From positions 408,541-472,540 of the forward strand of contig CAJNDS010002069.1 in the NCBI GenBank assembly GCA_905221605.1: a stretch of 64,000 nt of DNA, given 5' to 3'. A program made the translations under genes and the position numbers. The notes under the pieces were generated by a model, which saw nothing but the letters and a program-made list of their open reading frames with translations, did not search any database and was not told the DNA's origin. Position 1 is the first letter of the stretch, and each line of letters opens with the position of its first letter. The DNA is from Symbiodinium natans (taxonomy: Eukaryota > Sar > Dinophyceae > Suessiales > Symbiodiniaceae). This document shows, in pieces, positions 53,129-64,000 of the stretch.

Positions 53129-56100
53129 TTGCAGGCTTTCGCCCACAGAATTATTGGGCTTTTGTGGGCTTGGGCTGGTAAGAAGCCCTTGAAAGTTCCC
53201 ACGGCCGCAGAGAATTTGAGTTGGCTGGAAGTGGCTGAAGAAGTCTTGGAGATTGATCCTTGTGACTCATCTCGGTGCTGTGGTGGAGGCCATCTTGGAG
53301 CACGTGCGCACGCACCGCGTGACGCACATTCAGGGCGAGACGGGATGTGGAAAAAGCACCCAGGCGCGGCAACGGACAGCGCAAGGACAGTGCATCAGAC
53401 GGCTCCCGAGCGGGAGCTGGCGTGTCAGGTGCCGAAGTATGTGATGGAGGATGCTGTGAAGAACGGGGAGGACCCAAAAATAGTGGTGACGCAGCTGGGC
53501 GCTCGGGAAGTGGGCGCGAGCCGCCCATCATTGGCTGCATGTCGCAGAGTGCCCAGGGGTGTGTTCGCTTCAAGGCCTCGGCGAATGGCGGCGGTCAGCC
53601 TGGCCCGCCGCTGCGCTGCTGAGCTCGGCGAGGCCGTTCTTGGGAGCGCATTCTTCCTTGCGTGCGCGTGCGTGCACCGCCGGGAGGGCGGGGGGCTTCG
53701 GCTTCGCACAATGTTCTTGGGGCACAATGTTCTTGGAACGATGTCGGCTTCTCTGGTGCTTTGCTGTCAAGGAGCTGGGGAAGACCGTTGGATACAAGAT
53801 CAGCAGCGCGGTCTTATAGTAGCGCTAGTGGACTGTCACTAGCGCTTAGGATGTGCTAAGCTCTGCGTAGACTTCGCTTGGCTGTACAGTCTCCTGCAGT
53901 GGAAGACTGATCTTTAAGTTCGCACGTGCTGAGGTGGTGACTCTGTCAGCGGGAAGCTTTGCTTTGCGACAACAGGCTTCCTCCTGCAGGTTCTCGTCAA
54001 CCAGCCGGAGGAGTCCCTGGACTGAGCGAACACCTTCAATTACAGCTTAAACTCAGATGTAAACCTTTTGTGTAGCAGAGTAGCATGAGAGTCCATTTTC
54101 ATGATGCGCTTTGCAACGAAATCGTGCTCGGAGCAAGGTTTGGCACCTACAGCCACATCATTCTTGACGAAGTGCACGAGCGAAGTGTTGATGCAGACTT
54201 GCTGACAATGTTGTGGCTAGGCCTGTTTTGAAAGGTTGGCATACCACATGTTTCTGGGCTGCACTCGTGCGCAAAAGCAGATCTGGCCATGTAAGGCTTA
54301 GACTGCTCATGCAGTGCTACGTCAAGGTCTGTGGGAGGGCGGATGTTTCTGGTATGTCATCTCAATGGTCCGCAGTTTTTGGAGTCAATTTGCAACCTTG
54401 AAAGCGTTCAGATAGAATCGATAGTGTCTTGGGGGTTTGCAACAGGTCAAGCTGATCGTAATGAGCGCAACGCTGCAAGCTGAAGTCTTTGCCCGATATT
54501 TCGCCTCTTTGGAGGGGAGTTGCTTTGATGCAGACTTTTGCTCTTTCTTGCTTTTGCTTTGCTTGCCTTGCGCCTGCTTTGCAGTGTTGGGGGTTCTCAT
54601 GCGCAGGCCCCCCAATAGTCAAAGAGGCTCGCTGGGTTTTCGCGCTCAGGACATCTGGACCACGACTCCCTACCTGTGAACCTCAGCTGCCAGATCCTGC
54701 ACTCATCTACACTCCACGCCTTAAATCTAAACGCTACCGCCAAGCTATACTCAGCCCAGTGTCCCTGCCGCAATCGAGCAGCAGCCTGAGGAAGCCTCTC
54801 TTTGTCGGTGTCCGACGCTTGACTCGGCCAAGTTTGATGATGGTTGTGGTCAGTTGTGCTCTGCCACCTTCCAGAGCAGCTTGCAATTTATGCTGAGTCC
54901 ATGAAACCCATCATGTCCTTTTCGAGGAACGTTCCCCGTGGATATCATCTTTCTCGATGAGCTGGAGGCAAGCAGCTTGTACATGCGGCTACTCATCCTT
55001 TGTGTAACGCTTTGGACTCGCCAGGCACACTTCCAGATCACGGGTGGGCAAGCACGTCAGCGGCCAAGACATGCCAAGAGCTGCTCTTTTGAGCTGCTTT
55101 AGTGCCATCATATGGTTATAATCGGGTTATAGGTACGGTTATTGTTGGGTTAAATAAGTACCATGAGCCTCCAAGTAGCTGCTGCCCTTTTCCAGGTCAG
55201 GGCCTTGAGATCGCCCTGGAAGGCTTCAGCAAAGGCAAGAGCAAGGCCACGCTGCACAACATGCCCCTTTGTGCAGCTGCGGTGACGGCTTTGGCATTCC
55301 GAGGGGAAGAGCAAGGGCAAGAAAGGCGACCGAGGCCAGGATTTTTTGTGTCCAGACTTTCTCAGAGAAATTTCTTTGTGGGGGAGAAGGCATCGATGGA
55401 GCAGCTTCGGGCTTCCTGCGCTCGGAGCCCAAGCTGGTGGAGGGCTTGGACTGGGTGTGCAAGGCGAGCCGGGGCAAAATGCAGGGACATCAACATGTGC
55501 ATCCTACGTGTGCACCTTGCGCGGCATCGCGGCATGCAGGTGGCATGTTTTTTTGACAGCATGTGCTACCACGTGCGTGATTGCCTTTGCCCGGCGCTTC
55601 GCCAGGAGCTGGTGCAGCAGATGGCCCAGGAGAAGTGCACGTTTCCGGGCCCGACATTGGACGTGGGGCGAGCCGCTTGAAATTGGGTGCTTGTGCTGCG
55701 CACTGCTATGGAGCCCAGGCTAGTCGTGTTCTTGCCTGGTATTGCCGACATCACGGCCTTCTTTGAAACGCTCTCTCCGCTGGAGTCTCGAGAGCAAGGC
55801 TGTGGAGGTCTCGGCTTGAGGCCACGAGGGCGCGATCTGCGGATCCGCCACATGAATTTTGGTCAAGCTTGCAGGATCTTCGCAATGCACTCGATGATTC
55901 CCCGTGAGGACCGTCAAGTGCGACACAGCTCAAGTCGGTGGAGTAAACTATGCCATGGCAACTACGGGGGTGTAGCCGGAACTTGTATCGGAAACCCGAA
56001 TGGGCGTGCCACTTAGAGGTTCACGTCATTTCACATCTACCTTTCGAACCTCCTGCTGTTTACAGTAAGCCCTCAGCCCGAAGTAAGGGCACTTTTCTCA

Positions 56101-59100
56101 AGAGGGTGCAGGGTTCACTCCATGCTTTGTACTTCCCAGTGTAAGGGATGATGGTTTCATTGTTCCGGTCTCTGGTTTCTGTTGCAACCCTTGGTGGTTC
56201 CCGTTTCGCGTCAGGGCAGCCTCTGTTACAACTCCGAGTGATGCATGCAGTTGCGGGTTTTCCCCCTGGTTTCTGCGACTGCCCGCCCCGGTTTCCCTTA
56301 TAACTTACAACCATTGCCCTTGCCTTAGTCGGTGAGAGTGCCAGGAGCAAGAAGAAGTCTTCAGGCCTCCTCCGGCTGGCATGTGTCACATCGTCCTTGC
56401 CTCCAATGTGGCAGAGAGCTCCCTGACGCTGCGGCTTGGCATGACGTCCTATGGGCAGTTTAGGGCAGTAGCCACGACTTCGCCGGTGCTGTGCCAAGGC
56501 CTTCGGTATCAGGAGTCATTGACATGTCCCTGCGACGATCGCTCGAGTATGATCCCCGGAGGCCAGATGTCAAGCTTTTCGCACCGCGCCATGCCAGAAA
56601 GAGTTTTCAGTCAGTATTTTGAGTTCTCTCAAATCTGTGCAGAGGCTTATCTCTTGTTTGGTCACCACCTGGTGCTCCCAGTCGAGCTGCAAGCAGCGCT
56701 CCGGAAGAGCCGGGCGTACCATGCCCGGCCGCGCTGTGCGCCGCTTGGGCTCTATTGGGTCGCAGCTTTCTTTTGTGGGCCATGAGGGATGCTGTGCAGG
56801 CATGGTGACACGAGCCTTCTTCGAGGATGCTCCTTGCCTATGCAGTGCCTGTTACTAGGGGATGTTGTCATGGTAGCAGAGTCGCTGCGCCAGCTGCCGC
56901 GGCCCACGGCAGCCACTGCCAGGCGCTCACAGAAGTTAGAGTTCCCTCTGCGGGGGTGAGAGCCGAAGGCGGGGGTGTGGGAGCATGTGGGCGGGGAGGC
57001 GGGGAGGGAGAGGAGGAGGGGGAGGGGGGAGGGAGGGGGGTTTGGGAAGGGGACTGGCGGGGTGTGCTTTATGATCCGGCAATTCACTGTCGGTCAAGTC
57101 ATGTCTCTAATAGTTCTTGTTGGCACATAGTTCACGATGTTCGAGGCTGCGATTTTTCGTAACGAAGCTTCTTCTGAGTTGTACAGGCATTCCCAAGAGC
57201 TGCTTCGAAACCCAGAGTTGCCTGTTTTCCCGACCCCGGTGAGTTTCACGAAGCTGTCGAGTTCAGCCAAGCCGAGTCCAAGCTCCTTGCGTTCAGCTGC
57301 GGCTAAGTGGTGCTAAGGAGATGATCGAGTTCGATCCTCCAGACATGCTCAGTGCTCCACTCACAAAACTGTTCTTGCAAGCGAAGCAGCTTTGCATAAA
57401 GCTCGGCCATATCCAACAAAAGGGCATCATTCCCCAAGGGCGCCTTGACTGAGTAGTTCTGTGAGCTACTCTTAGCTGGTTGTGAGTTTCTTTTCTTCAC
57501 CTGGCCTGCCTTGCATATCAGCCTGGCTCGTTATGGCTTCTGAGGATTGATGTTCAAATCACATCTCCATCGATTCTGCTAAAGCAGCTGGTTTCACCTC
57601 CAGCGACGGAGCTGGTCGAAGCCGCAATCAATGAGCTCTCGGACGTGGGCGCTGTAGACAGCAATCACGAGGAGTCTGATTAGGGCCCAAGATGGGGCTC
57701 AGGTCAGCATGCTGGTAGGACTTTCTGGGGTGTGTTGCAGCGCGCTCTGGGCGTCTACCTCGTCAGGAGGCGCTGATCACCCCTTTGGGGCACATATGCA
57801 TGGTCCTGCCGTGTGAGCTCCGCCTCTGCAGACTGATTTACTTCGGCCTGAGTCTTGGTTCAGGCTGATTCAGTCAGCGTTTGTGTTTTCGTCTACTTGT
57901 TCCGCAAGTATTGATGTGACATTGATTTGCCCACATTTCTTCTTGACTAGCTTGTGTTCTTGGTGTTTTTTGCGTCTTATGGGATAGTTTTTTGTTTTGA
58001 TGTTGAAGGTTGGCTGGGAATCGTCTGTGAGCTGTGGTGTGCGTTGATTCGGACTATTTTTGGTCTTTGAGTACTACTGATTTCCGACTGTTTTGAAGTA
58101 TATCTTTTCAAACGAGTTATTTGCCAGTGCTTGCGCGACTTTGTCTGACATTCCAAAACAGGCCGCGGGAAATCTTCGTAGCAGGTTTGTGCGCATTCAA
58201 ACGACTGGGTCCGATTCGTTGCTGTGCGGGGTGATGCAAGGATGGTGAACTGCGCCCCGGATTCTATTGCGATGGTTGCAGCCATCACGGCAGCAGACCC
58301 CTTTGCAGCACCAACGCTGCTGTTGTTGAAGGACTCCCTAGCGCACTGTTGCAGGCGCCGAAGTTCGGCTTCTCGCCCGTTTCACTGGCACGAACCGTGA
58401 CTCTCTTGGTGAGGACGAGCGCGAGTATTGCCGGAAGCTGGAGCGCTCCTTTGATGCCCGGCTGCGCTGCGACCGCGGGCGCCACTCAGAGCCCCTGATG
58501 CTTCGCGAGCTCTTCATGCACTGGGTGGATGCAGGACCCTGCACATAGGACCATAATTTTATCGCACCCGAATACGAGAATCTGGGTGAGAAGGATGAGA
58601 GTCTGGGGGTCACTGCTTTTTCTCGTAGCTGTTGAAGGAGCCCCCAGGGGGAAGGCAATGGGCGCCTTCGCGAGGACCTGGAGCGTCATCCCCAAAAAGC
58701 TCGAAGCTGCTCCTGGCTGGCACTCGAGGGTTCCGCCCCATGATCAAAGCAAAACATCTTTTAGAACGTATCATACACATATAAATATAAATTGTCTCTA
58801 GATAGGTGCTGTATAAGATATCATATTCAAATATATACCCCCGGGGCCTGGTGTCTCCTCCTCCGGGTGGGCTGGTGCTGGAAAGGGTGTGGACCCTCGG
58901 GGCGGCACTAAGGGTCGTCAGCGACTCGACGAGCACCCCCCTTTCCCCCACTCGGCGGCGCCAGGGCGACAGTGCCTTTCCTCCCCATCTTCAGAGTCCA
59001 TGATACATTGCAAAAGAAGGTGGCCTTTCGCGGTAAGTTTCCGAGCACACAATGCAGTGATTTGATTTTGGTCACCAATTGGTGAGAGGACAAGGGGCGC

Positions 59101-62100
59101 TCGGAGGCAGGCGCAGTTTTGTTGCGGCTACAACTGGATGTTATTTAATTTTGGTTTTGTTTTGCAAGCGTGGTCGCCCCCGGTGCTTTGTGCTCCCCCT
59201 GCATCTGGCGCACGCTTGTTGGGATCTGATCCGTTTCGATCCGTTATGGTTACTTACTCTGGCCAGTCAATGTTCTGAGAGTGGGTCCTCGTGTACTCTC
59301 TTGACATGCTGATTTGTTCATGTGGGTTGCGTGTCGCCCCCGGTGCTGGAGCTGTGTGCTCCCCCTGCATCTGGCGCACGCTTGATCCGTTTCGATCCGC
59401 TATGGTTACTTACTCTGGCCAATCAATGTTCTGAGAGTGGGTCCTCGTGTGCTTTCTTGACGTGCTGATTTGTTCATGTGGGTTGCGTGTCGCCCCCGGT
59501 GCTGGAGCTGTGTGCTCCCCCTGCATCTGGCGCACGCTTGTTGAGGTCTGTTTCGATCCGCTATGGTTACTTACTCTGGCCCGTCAACGTTATGAGAGTG
59601 GGTCCTCGTATGCTCTTTCGACATACTGTTTTGTTCATGCGGGTTGCGTGTCACCCCCGGTGCTGGAACCTGCCTCTGGCGCGCTTGTTGGGGTTCGTTC
59701 GGTTCTTGGTCCGTTTTGGTTTCTCCCTCCGGCCCGTTATTGTTGTGAGAGTTGTTTTCCTCCTCGGAGCAGGGTGAAGGTTTTCGTCGGGGTCAAGCTT
59801 GCTTTGCACTTGGCCTGATGATTCCGTGTGTTGGGTATGCTTGCTACATTGCTTGTTGCGACGATGTGAGGCCCTGGTTGCTACATTGGTCGATCGTCGT
59901 TTTGGGCTGGTTGTGTATGGAGTTTTTGAGCTTGCTTTGCACTTGGCCTGATGATTCCGTGTGTTGGGTATGCTTGCTGCGTTGCTTGTTGCGACGATGT
60001 GAGGCCCTGGTTGCTACATTGGTCGATCGTCGTTTTGGGCCGGTTGTGTGTGGAGTTTTTGAGCTTGCTTTGCACTTGGCCTGATGATTCCGTGTGTTGG
60101 GTATGATTGCCGCGTTGCTTGTTGCGACGATGTGAGGCCCTGGTTGCTATATTGGTCGATCTGCTTTGCACTTGGCCTGATGATTCCGTGTGTTGGGTAT
60201 GCTTGCTGCGTTGCTTGTTGCGACGATGTGAGGCCCTGGTTGCTACATTGGTCGTTCGTCGTTTTGGGCCGGTTGTGTGTGGAGTTTTTGAGCTTGCTTT
60301 GCACTTGGCCTGATGATTCCGTGTGTTGGGTATGATTGCCGCGTTGCTTGTTGCGACGATGTGAGGCCCTGGTTGCTATATTGGTCGATCTGCTTTGCGC
60401 TTGGCCTGATGATTCCGTGTGTTGGTGCGACGATGTGAGGCCCTGGTTGCTACATTGGTCGTTCGTCGTTTTGGGCGGGTGTGTGTGGAGTTTTTGAGCT
60501 TGCTTTGCACTTGGCCTGATGATTCCGTGTGTTGGGTATGATTGCTGCGTTGCTTGTTGCGACGATGTGAGGCCCTGGTTGCTTTATTGGTCGATCTGCT
60601 GTGCGCTTGGCCTGATGATTCCGTGTGTTGGGTATGCCTGGTTGACACATTGTTCGATGGTCTTTTTGGGCCGTGTGTGCATGGTGTTTTTGAGTTTGCT
60701 TTGCACGTGGCCTGTTGATTTCGTTTGTTGTCGATGCTTGCTGCCAAATTGCTTGTTGTGACGATATTCTTTTCGCTGGGTGTGCGTGCTACATTGGTCG
60801 TGGGCTGAACCCCCTCTGCAGCTGACAGTGCCTTTGTCCATGTGTAACGTTTGCATTGCCTCCTTACATCTGTTTGTGCCTTTGATGCGCTGGTAAACAT
60901 ACAATTTGATGAGAAAGTCGCCCTTGTTTGCTCGATTTTCGCTTGCCTTATGTTGCTGGTTGGCGACCCTTGGCTGCACTAGCTAATTCCCCCACTTGAA
61001 CTCTGCGACGGAGGGGGGCGATGACGCTTGCGGAGCCCCCCTGAGAAGTTGAGAGGGACGTGGGAGGCAGGCCGCACCGTAAGTGCTGGTCGACACTCAC
61101 TCACTCACTCACACATTCAAATATATACAATATTTGCTGGAACATTTACAGAAGGCTAGCCGATGGTGCAGAATATATAAGCATCGCCTCATGCTTCACG
61201 CAAGCGAAGGTGGCCACCGAAGCAGTGGATTTGTCCACTCGACTTCTCAAGCTTTTGAAGCCGGGCACGCTCGAGCACACCTCCGTGCAGCACTTTTTGG
61301 CCACCATGTGCTTCAAAGTGTGCCGGACTCAGTAGGTTGTATCGGCTCGAGAGCAATCCGACTCCTTCTACACTTGGGGACTGGTACCATGCTGGCTGAG
61401 GGACGCGCGCGAAGAGATCACAACCTGCAATTTTCCATCGGACTCTGTGTATCTTGCTTGGGTTAAATTTCTGGGATGCTTTGCGGGGCGTTCTTTGTGA
61501 ATGGGTGTGCGTGATCTCATGATTTTCATGGCTCACTATGGAGTCCCAGATGCTCCGTATGACGTGGTTCTTGCTGCGCGAAGCTGTGAGGTACAGTAAG
61601 CTTTTCTGTCAAGACATCAAGTTAATGCGACCGGCACTCAGAACTGAGGGGGAGCCGATCTTCCCCAAACTCCCCTTGTTGTTTTCTCCTCATTTTTGGG
61701 ATTCTTTCAATCTTTGATCTTTGTAAAGGTGCGCTCCTGGCGCTCAGTTTCAGCGACCAGCTGCTTCTTCATGTGAAGCCCCGCTGGGATCCCAGCAGCG
61801 GCAAGAAGCGAAAGGAGGACCGAGGCAAGAACTATGTCACCTCTCCGGCTAAGCAAAAAAATCTCCGTGCACTCAAGGCGTGTTGCCATCTGTCCAGTAA
61901 GATGGTTGACACAAACAGGGTGCGCGCACGCGGGTGTCTGTGTCTTGTTTTTGTGTTTGTGTTTGCGTTCGTGTATGTGTATGACTCTATGACCCTGCCT
62001 TTTGCTTCTACAGCTCCGCTTGCTTGAGTGGCACTGGTTGGGGAATTAAACATAATTAAACACGAGTAATGGGTGGAGAAAATGAAGGGGGGGGGAGGTG

Positions 62101-62516
62101 AGACCATAGCTAAAAAAGCCCCAGAGTTTGAAGCGAGGGCTGCTTTTCCCCAGTGTACATGCCAGCAGAACCCGCTTATGATGTGCGCCTTCATTGGTGC
62201 ATCCTCCTGTTGCTTACAGTCTCGATGTTTGTGCTTGCACACATCTTGCACAGGCAGTAACTCTGAACATGCTCAGATGACCATGACCGAAAACAAGCAC
62301 GCTTCGTTCGGATGAATAGCACTGTCAGAGGTGACCACGATCGGCCGAATCAATGTGCGTATTGATTGGTTTCCGTAGCCGTCGGTCAGGAGCAAATGGT
62401 GGCAACCATGGCGGAGAAGAAGTTGGACTATTCCGGCACTGTCTGCATCATGCAGCCACCCTCAAAGCTTCGGGACAAGCAAGACGAGGAAGCCTCAGAA
62501 GCGAATGTACAGAGGC
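53129..62516 (+). CDS. DEAH-box RNA helicase, multi-exon
   Basis: At least fifteen exons on the plus strand spell out a DEAH-type RNA helicase in order: P-loop GETGCGKSTQ, motif Ia TQPRRMAAVSLARR, motif Ib CFATTGFLL, motif II DEVH, motif III SAT, motif IV LVVFLPGIADI, motif V VLASNVAESSLTL, motif VI QRSGRAGRTMPGR, a winged-helix/HA2 region and an OB-fold-side tail. DEAH helicases use ATP to remodel RNA or RNA-protein complexes, in splicing, translation or piRNA pathways. The DEVH variant of motif II and the QRSGRAGR form resemble the YTHDC2/DHX/TDRD9 side of the family, but I cannot name the orthologue. Introns use GC, GA and GT donors; lengths run from 65 bp to over 2 kb. The 5' exons are uncertain and the 3' end may extend to 63.2 kb. 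Confidence 0.85.
53253..53632 (+). other. helicase exons 1-3: P-loop and motif Ia
   Basis: Exon 1 ends at 53363 with AVVEAILEHVRTHRVTHIQG and GETGCGKSTQ. A 65-bp GC-AG intron (53364-53428) joins in phase 0 to VPKYVMEDAVKNGEDPKIVV. An 81-bp GC-AG intron (53494-53574) splits the Gln codon and joins to PRRMAAVSLARRCAAELGE, which ends at 53632 before another GC donor. All three pieces align end to end with the family, which fixes these junctions well. An upstream KVPTAAENLSWLEVAEEVLE segment (53176-53245, different frame) may be a further 5' exon. Confidence 0.85.
53772..54209 (+). other. helicase exons 4-6: motif Ib and DEVH box
   Basis: Exon 4 (53772 to about 53807) reads ELGKTVGYKISS after a 139-bp intron. 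Exon 5 (about 53950-54019) reads GKLCFATTGFLLQVLVNQPE and ends at a GA donor. Exon 6 (about 54139-54209) reads FGTYSHIILDEVHERSVDAD then LLTM. The exon 6 donor is GT inside the Met codon. The exon 4 to 5 boundary lies within a repeated cagcg and cannot be placed exactly. Confidence 0.8.
54296..54516 (+). other. helicase exons 7-8: motif III
   Basis: Exon 7 is a 31-bp microexon (54296-54326) that completes the Met codon and adds LRLLMQCYVK. A GT-AG intron leads to exon 8 at 54446, which reads VKLIVMSATLQAEVFARYFA then SLEG. SAT is motif III, which couples ATP hydrolysis to unwinding. Confidence 0.85.
54926..54967 (+). other. helicase exon 9: GTFPVDIIFLDELE
   Basis: A short exon (gaacgttccccgtggatatc onward) ends at a GC donor. 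It corresponds to the family's GRTFPV-x-x-x-FLEDL segment between the two RecA domains. The stretch 54968-55700 contains further coding-like pieces (GLEIALEGFSKGKSKATLHN; LRQELVQQMAQEKCTFPGP) that may be exons of the linker region but are not phase-checked. Confidence 0.65.
55708..56432 (+). other. helicase exons with motifs IV and V
   Basis: 55708-55798 reads MEPRLVVFLPGIADITAFFE then TLSPLES and ends at a GC donor. About 55875-55908 reads IFAMHSMIPRE and ends at a GA donor. 56345 to about 56432 reads EQEEVFRPPPAGMCHIVLAS then NVAESSLTL. Joined, the last two give MIPRE-EQEEVF, as expected for the family. Confidence 0.85.
56513..56824 (+). other. helicase exons with motif VI and a 25-bp microexon
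   Basis: 56513-56574 reads GVIDMSLRRSLEYDPRRPDV. About 56665-56738 reads WCSQSSCKQRSGRAGRTMPG then RAVR, with the arginine fingers of motif VI intact. 56800-56824 reads MVTRAFFE, bounded by an AG acceptor and a GA donor, and fits the strand that leads into the winged helix. Confidence 0.75.
57318..57863 (+). other. helicase winged-helix and HA2 exons
   Basis: 57318-57422 reads EFDPPDMLSAPLTKLFLQAK then QLCIKLGHI. About 57545-57660 reads SILLKQLVSPPATELVEAAI then NELSDVGAVD. 57767 to about 57863 reads ITPLGHICMVLPCELRLCRL then IYFGLSLG. These match the conserved HA2 motifs of DEAH helicases (PPEML, LTPLG, LP-x-D/E-R-L). Confidence 0.85.
58241..58534 (+). other. helicase exons after HA2
   Basis: 58241 to about 58308 reads CAPDSIAMVAAITAADPFA, the family's AA-L-S-x-x-DPF element. 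About 58360-58534 reads ARFTGTNRDSLGEDEREYCR, KLERSFDARLRCDRGRHSEP and LMLRELFMHWVD, matching the S-D-x-L-x-L-L-N-x-F-x-x-W region. The junction between the two is not resolved. Confidence 0.75.
59175..59730. repeat. intronic tandem repeat, unit about 160 bp
   Basis: Four diverging units contain gcccccggtgctggagctgt, gtgctccccctgcatctggc, ggttacttactctggccagt and cctcgtgtactctcttgaca. The units lie inside the long intron of the helicase gene. Confidence 0.85.
59795..60725. repeat. intronic satellite with 133- and 95-bp units
   Basis: Eight or nine units begin gctttgcacttggcctgatg and contain ttccgtgtgttgggtatg, gttgcttgttgcgacgatgt and gaggccctggttgctacatt. Full units (about 133 bp) add cgatcgtcgttttgggccgg; short units (about 95 bp) lack this piece, and the two types partly alternate. 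Confidence 0.9.
61155..61336 (+). other. helicase C-terminal exon candidate
   Basis: After a gaag acceptor, one frame reads ASRWCRIYKHRLMLHASE to 61209 and an overlapping frame reads KVATEAVDLSTRLLKLLKPG then TLEHTSVQHFLATMCFKVC to a stop. Both look coding and fit the helical region after HA2; which is used cannot be decided from sequence alone. Confidence 0.5.
61729..61824 (+). other. helicase C-terminal exon: ALLALSFSDQLLLHVKPRWD
   Basis: Starts after aaag and ends at a GC donor (gag|gcaag). The ALLALSFSDQLL part corresponds to the family's conserved A-x-x-x-A-F/Y-P-D-x-L segment at the OB-fold entry; a Lys-rich SGKKRKEDR tail follows. Confidence 0.7.
62390..62516 (+). other. helicase C-terminal exon candidate
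   Basis: Between gtcag and a GC donor the frame reads EQMVATMAEKKLDYSGTVCI, MQPPSKLRDKQDEEASEANV, QR. Coding-like and on the same strand; the link to the helicase is inferred from position. A further exon-like CHQFSAGRWRFNVECLVDA lies at 63111-63170. Confidence 0.5.
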
Positions 62517-63170
62517 CAAGTCCATTTGTTTTGTCCTTTTCTTCTTTCAGAAGCTGTTTGCATCGTGCGAAGTAGTCGTTGCCCGGCCTTGGGAGTTTGT
62601 CAGGCTTTGCCAGGCGCTTTGTGGCGAAGCGGCGAAGAGGCCAGCATAGCTGTGCTCAGCCCAACTGTCGTCGAATCCCCTCTGAAGGACCTTCTGGGAT
62701 GACAGGGAAAAGATCCTGTACCTTGATTTCGTCGGTGCCTGAAGCTGGAATTATCCAGCGCTCGGACTGTTTCTTTTCAAAAGTATGCTTTTGCTATCAT
62801 GAGGTCGGTGGGAAGAAAGGTGGTGTACCTGACAAAGTTCGGCGGGGGCCCTGAGACGATCAAAGCTTCAGCATCACTCTGGGCGTAGTGAGGTCAAAAA
62901 AATATCGAAAGGTACTCGAGTTAAGTTCGAGTCGCTGGACCGTTTCTCACGAGGCATGGGCCAGACATGATTCTCAAAGATGCCCTGCCTCAGGCTGGAC
63001 TGGCGGAGTTGTTAGAATTTTTGAGAGTTTCTAGAGTCAATTTTCAATGAGAGGGGGGGCAGGCGCCAACAAATCCATTCAGACTGCTGTCTCCCGTGCA
63101 TCGTTGCAGGTGCACCGATGCCACCAGTTCAGCGCGGGCCGGTGGAGATTCAATGTGGAGTGCCTGGTTG

Positions 63171-64000
63171 ATGCAGGTGGACTCTCCAGCCGCCAGCTCG
63201 ACGTGCAGAGCTGCAAAGGAATTTTTAGCAGCTGAATCGCATGTGTGGCACGGGCTTGGCGCATCAGGCGGATCACAAAGCGAGGAGGTCTTGGAGATTG
63301 TTCGACCAGTGCAGTCCTCAAGCTACTAACAACAGCATCTCATAGCAAACAACATACGAATTATCGTTGGTTGTAGTTGGATATATATAGCGCCCATGAG
63401 AGTGAGACAGTGATTCCATTGGGTCAGCTGCTTCCAAGATCCAGCCATTCCTCCTTACCTGGGACGTCCTCCAGCGCAGCGAGCGGTCCGAGGGCGAAGG
63501 GCTCATCAAGAAGCCCGGCAAGGCCTTTGAACCCAGAGCCTCAGAATATATATGTATATATGTATATGTATATGCCTGCATATATACATATACACATATG
63601 TATGTATATGTATACGCTAGTTTTCAACGCACAACGTGTAATGCATGATATCTATACATGTATATCTATATCGTATACCAGTATATCAGATACAGCATAT
63701 AGTATGAAATTCAGAATATAGGTGATAATATGTATAAAATACATCAAACCAGTTAAGGATTATGTATAATACATGTATTCGATATACGACAGGTCAAGTC
63801 ATAATACATGTAAAAATAACTATAGATATAAAAGATATGTCAATGTGTACGTACATGTATGTACGCCTATGCGTGCATCTCTGTCTTCATCTTTCTATGT
63901 ATATGTATCTGTACATTATATTAAAAGAGAATAAAGTAATATGCCAGTTTGTATTATAGTGTTTATGTTATGCTATGTAGAAAGTAAAATATCAGCATAC
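63171..64000. other. AT-rich end of window with TATATG repeats
   Basis: No gene seen. 63543-63625 is a degenerate tatatg/catata microsatellite, and atgtatatgtatac-like words continue to the window end. It may be intronic or the 3' flank of the helicase gene. Confidence 0.5.

Noticed and set aside
62370-62392. ccgtagccgtcggtcag as a dinoflagellate spliced-leader relict
   Set aside because: Only the first eight bases match the CCGTAGCCATTTTGG leader; it fits better as an intron end before an exon. Similar weak matches at 17710 and 33113 were also discarded.

Overview
This window reads as nuclear DNA of an alveolate-like eukaryote, most probably a dinoflagellate. The best evidence is the split DEAH-box helicase gene on the right. 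Its exons join in phase only if introns use GC and GA as well as GT donors, with many AG|G-type acceptors; this mix is known from dinoflagellate nuclear genes. Supporting signs are plant-type TTTAGGG-like telomeric fragments, very heavy repeat load, many decayed mobile elements, and an intronless HSP70-like gene. I saw no operon structure, rRNA, tRNA, CRISPR array or intact spliced-leader gene. Many predicted reading frames in the G/C-rich and microsatellite tracts are shadows.

Layout. 1-7.4 kb: AT-rich unique DNA, then a graveyard of element coding sequence. On the minus strand, from 6.7 down to 3.4 kb, lie a family-B-polymerase-like region containing an HNH nuclease, a broken C5 cytosine methyltransferase-like domain and a retroviral-type integrase core. 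An inverted integrase remnant lies at 2.75 kb. 7.4-14.4 kb: two unrecognised minus-strand ORFs between minisatellites, including inverted-orientation arrays and long AAGCCCCCCTTT tracts. 14.75-16.58 kb: a Merlin/IS1595-like transposon with terminal inverted repeats (TIRs) and a frameshifted transposase. 16.7-19.8 kb: two nearly identical 1.33-kb TIR elements. 19.8-20.9 kb: a small split gene of unknown function. 22.9-28.95 kb: a tandem array of a ~920-bp unit sitting inside a broken dispersed repeat. 30.3-31.8 kb: a frameshifted ubiquitin-specific protease. 32-33.4 kb: minisatellites. 33.6-34.5 kb: an internally deleted Merlin-like relative lying against gag-like sequence. 35.9-36.9 kb: triplet and hexamer microsatellites. 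37.3-40.5 kb: a dispersed repeat split by a 2.2-kb repetitive insertion; its uninterrupted partner is at 45.3-46.3 kb. 41.76-43.44 kb: the HSP70-like gene. 43.9-52 kb: short exon-like segments and a ~500-bp TG tract. 53.1-62.5 kb or beyond: the DEAH helicase gene, with satellite-filled introns.

Only the HSP70-like gene and the DEAH helicase look like conventional cellular genes with recognisable roles (protein folding in a membrane-bound compartment; RNA remodelling). Most other recognisable protein sequence belongs to mobile elements, nearly all broken. Exon limits outside the stated phase-checked junctions are approximate, because no transcript evidence is available.
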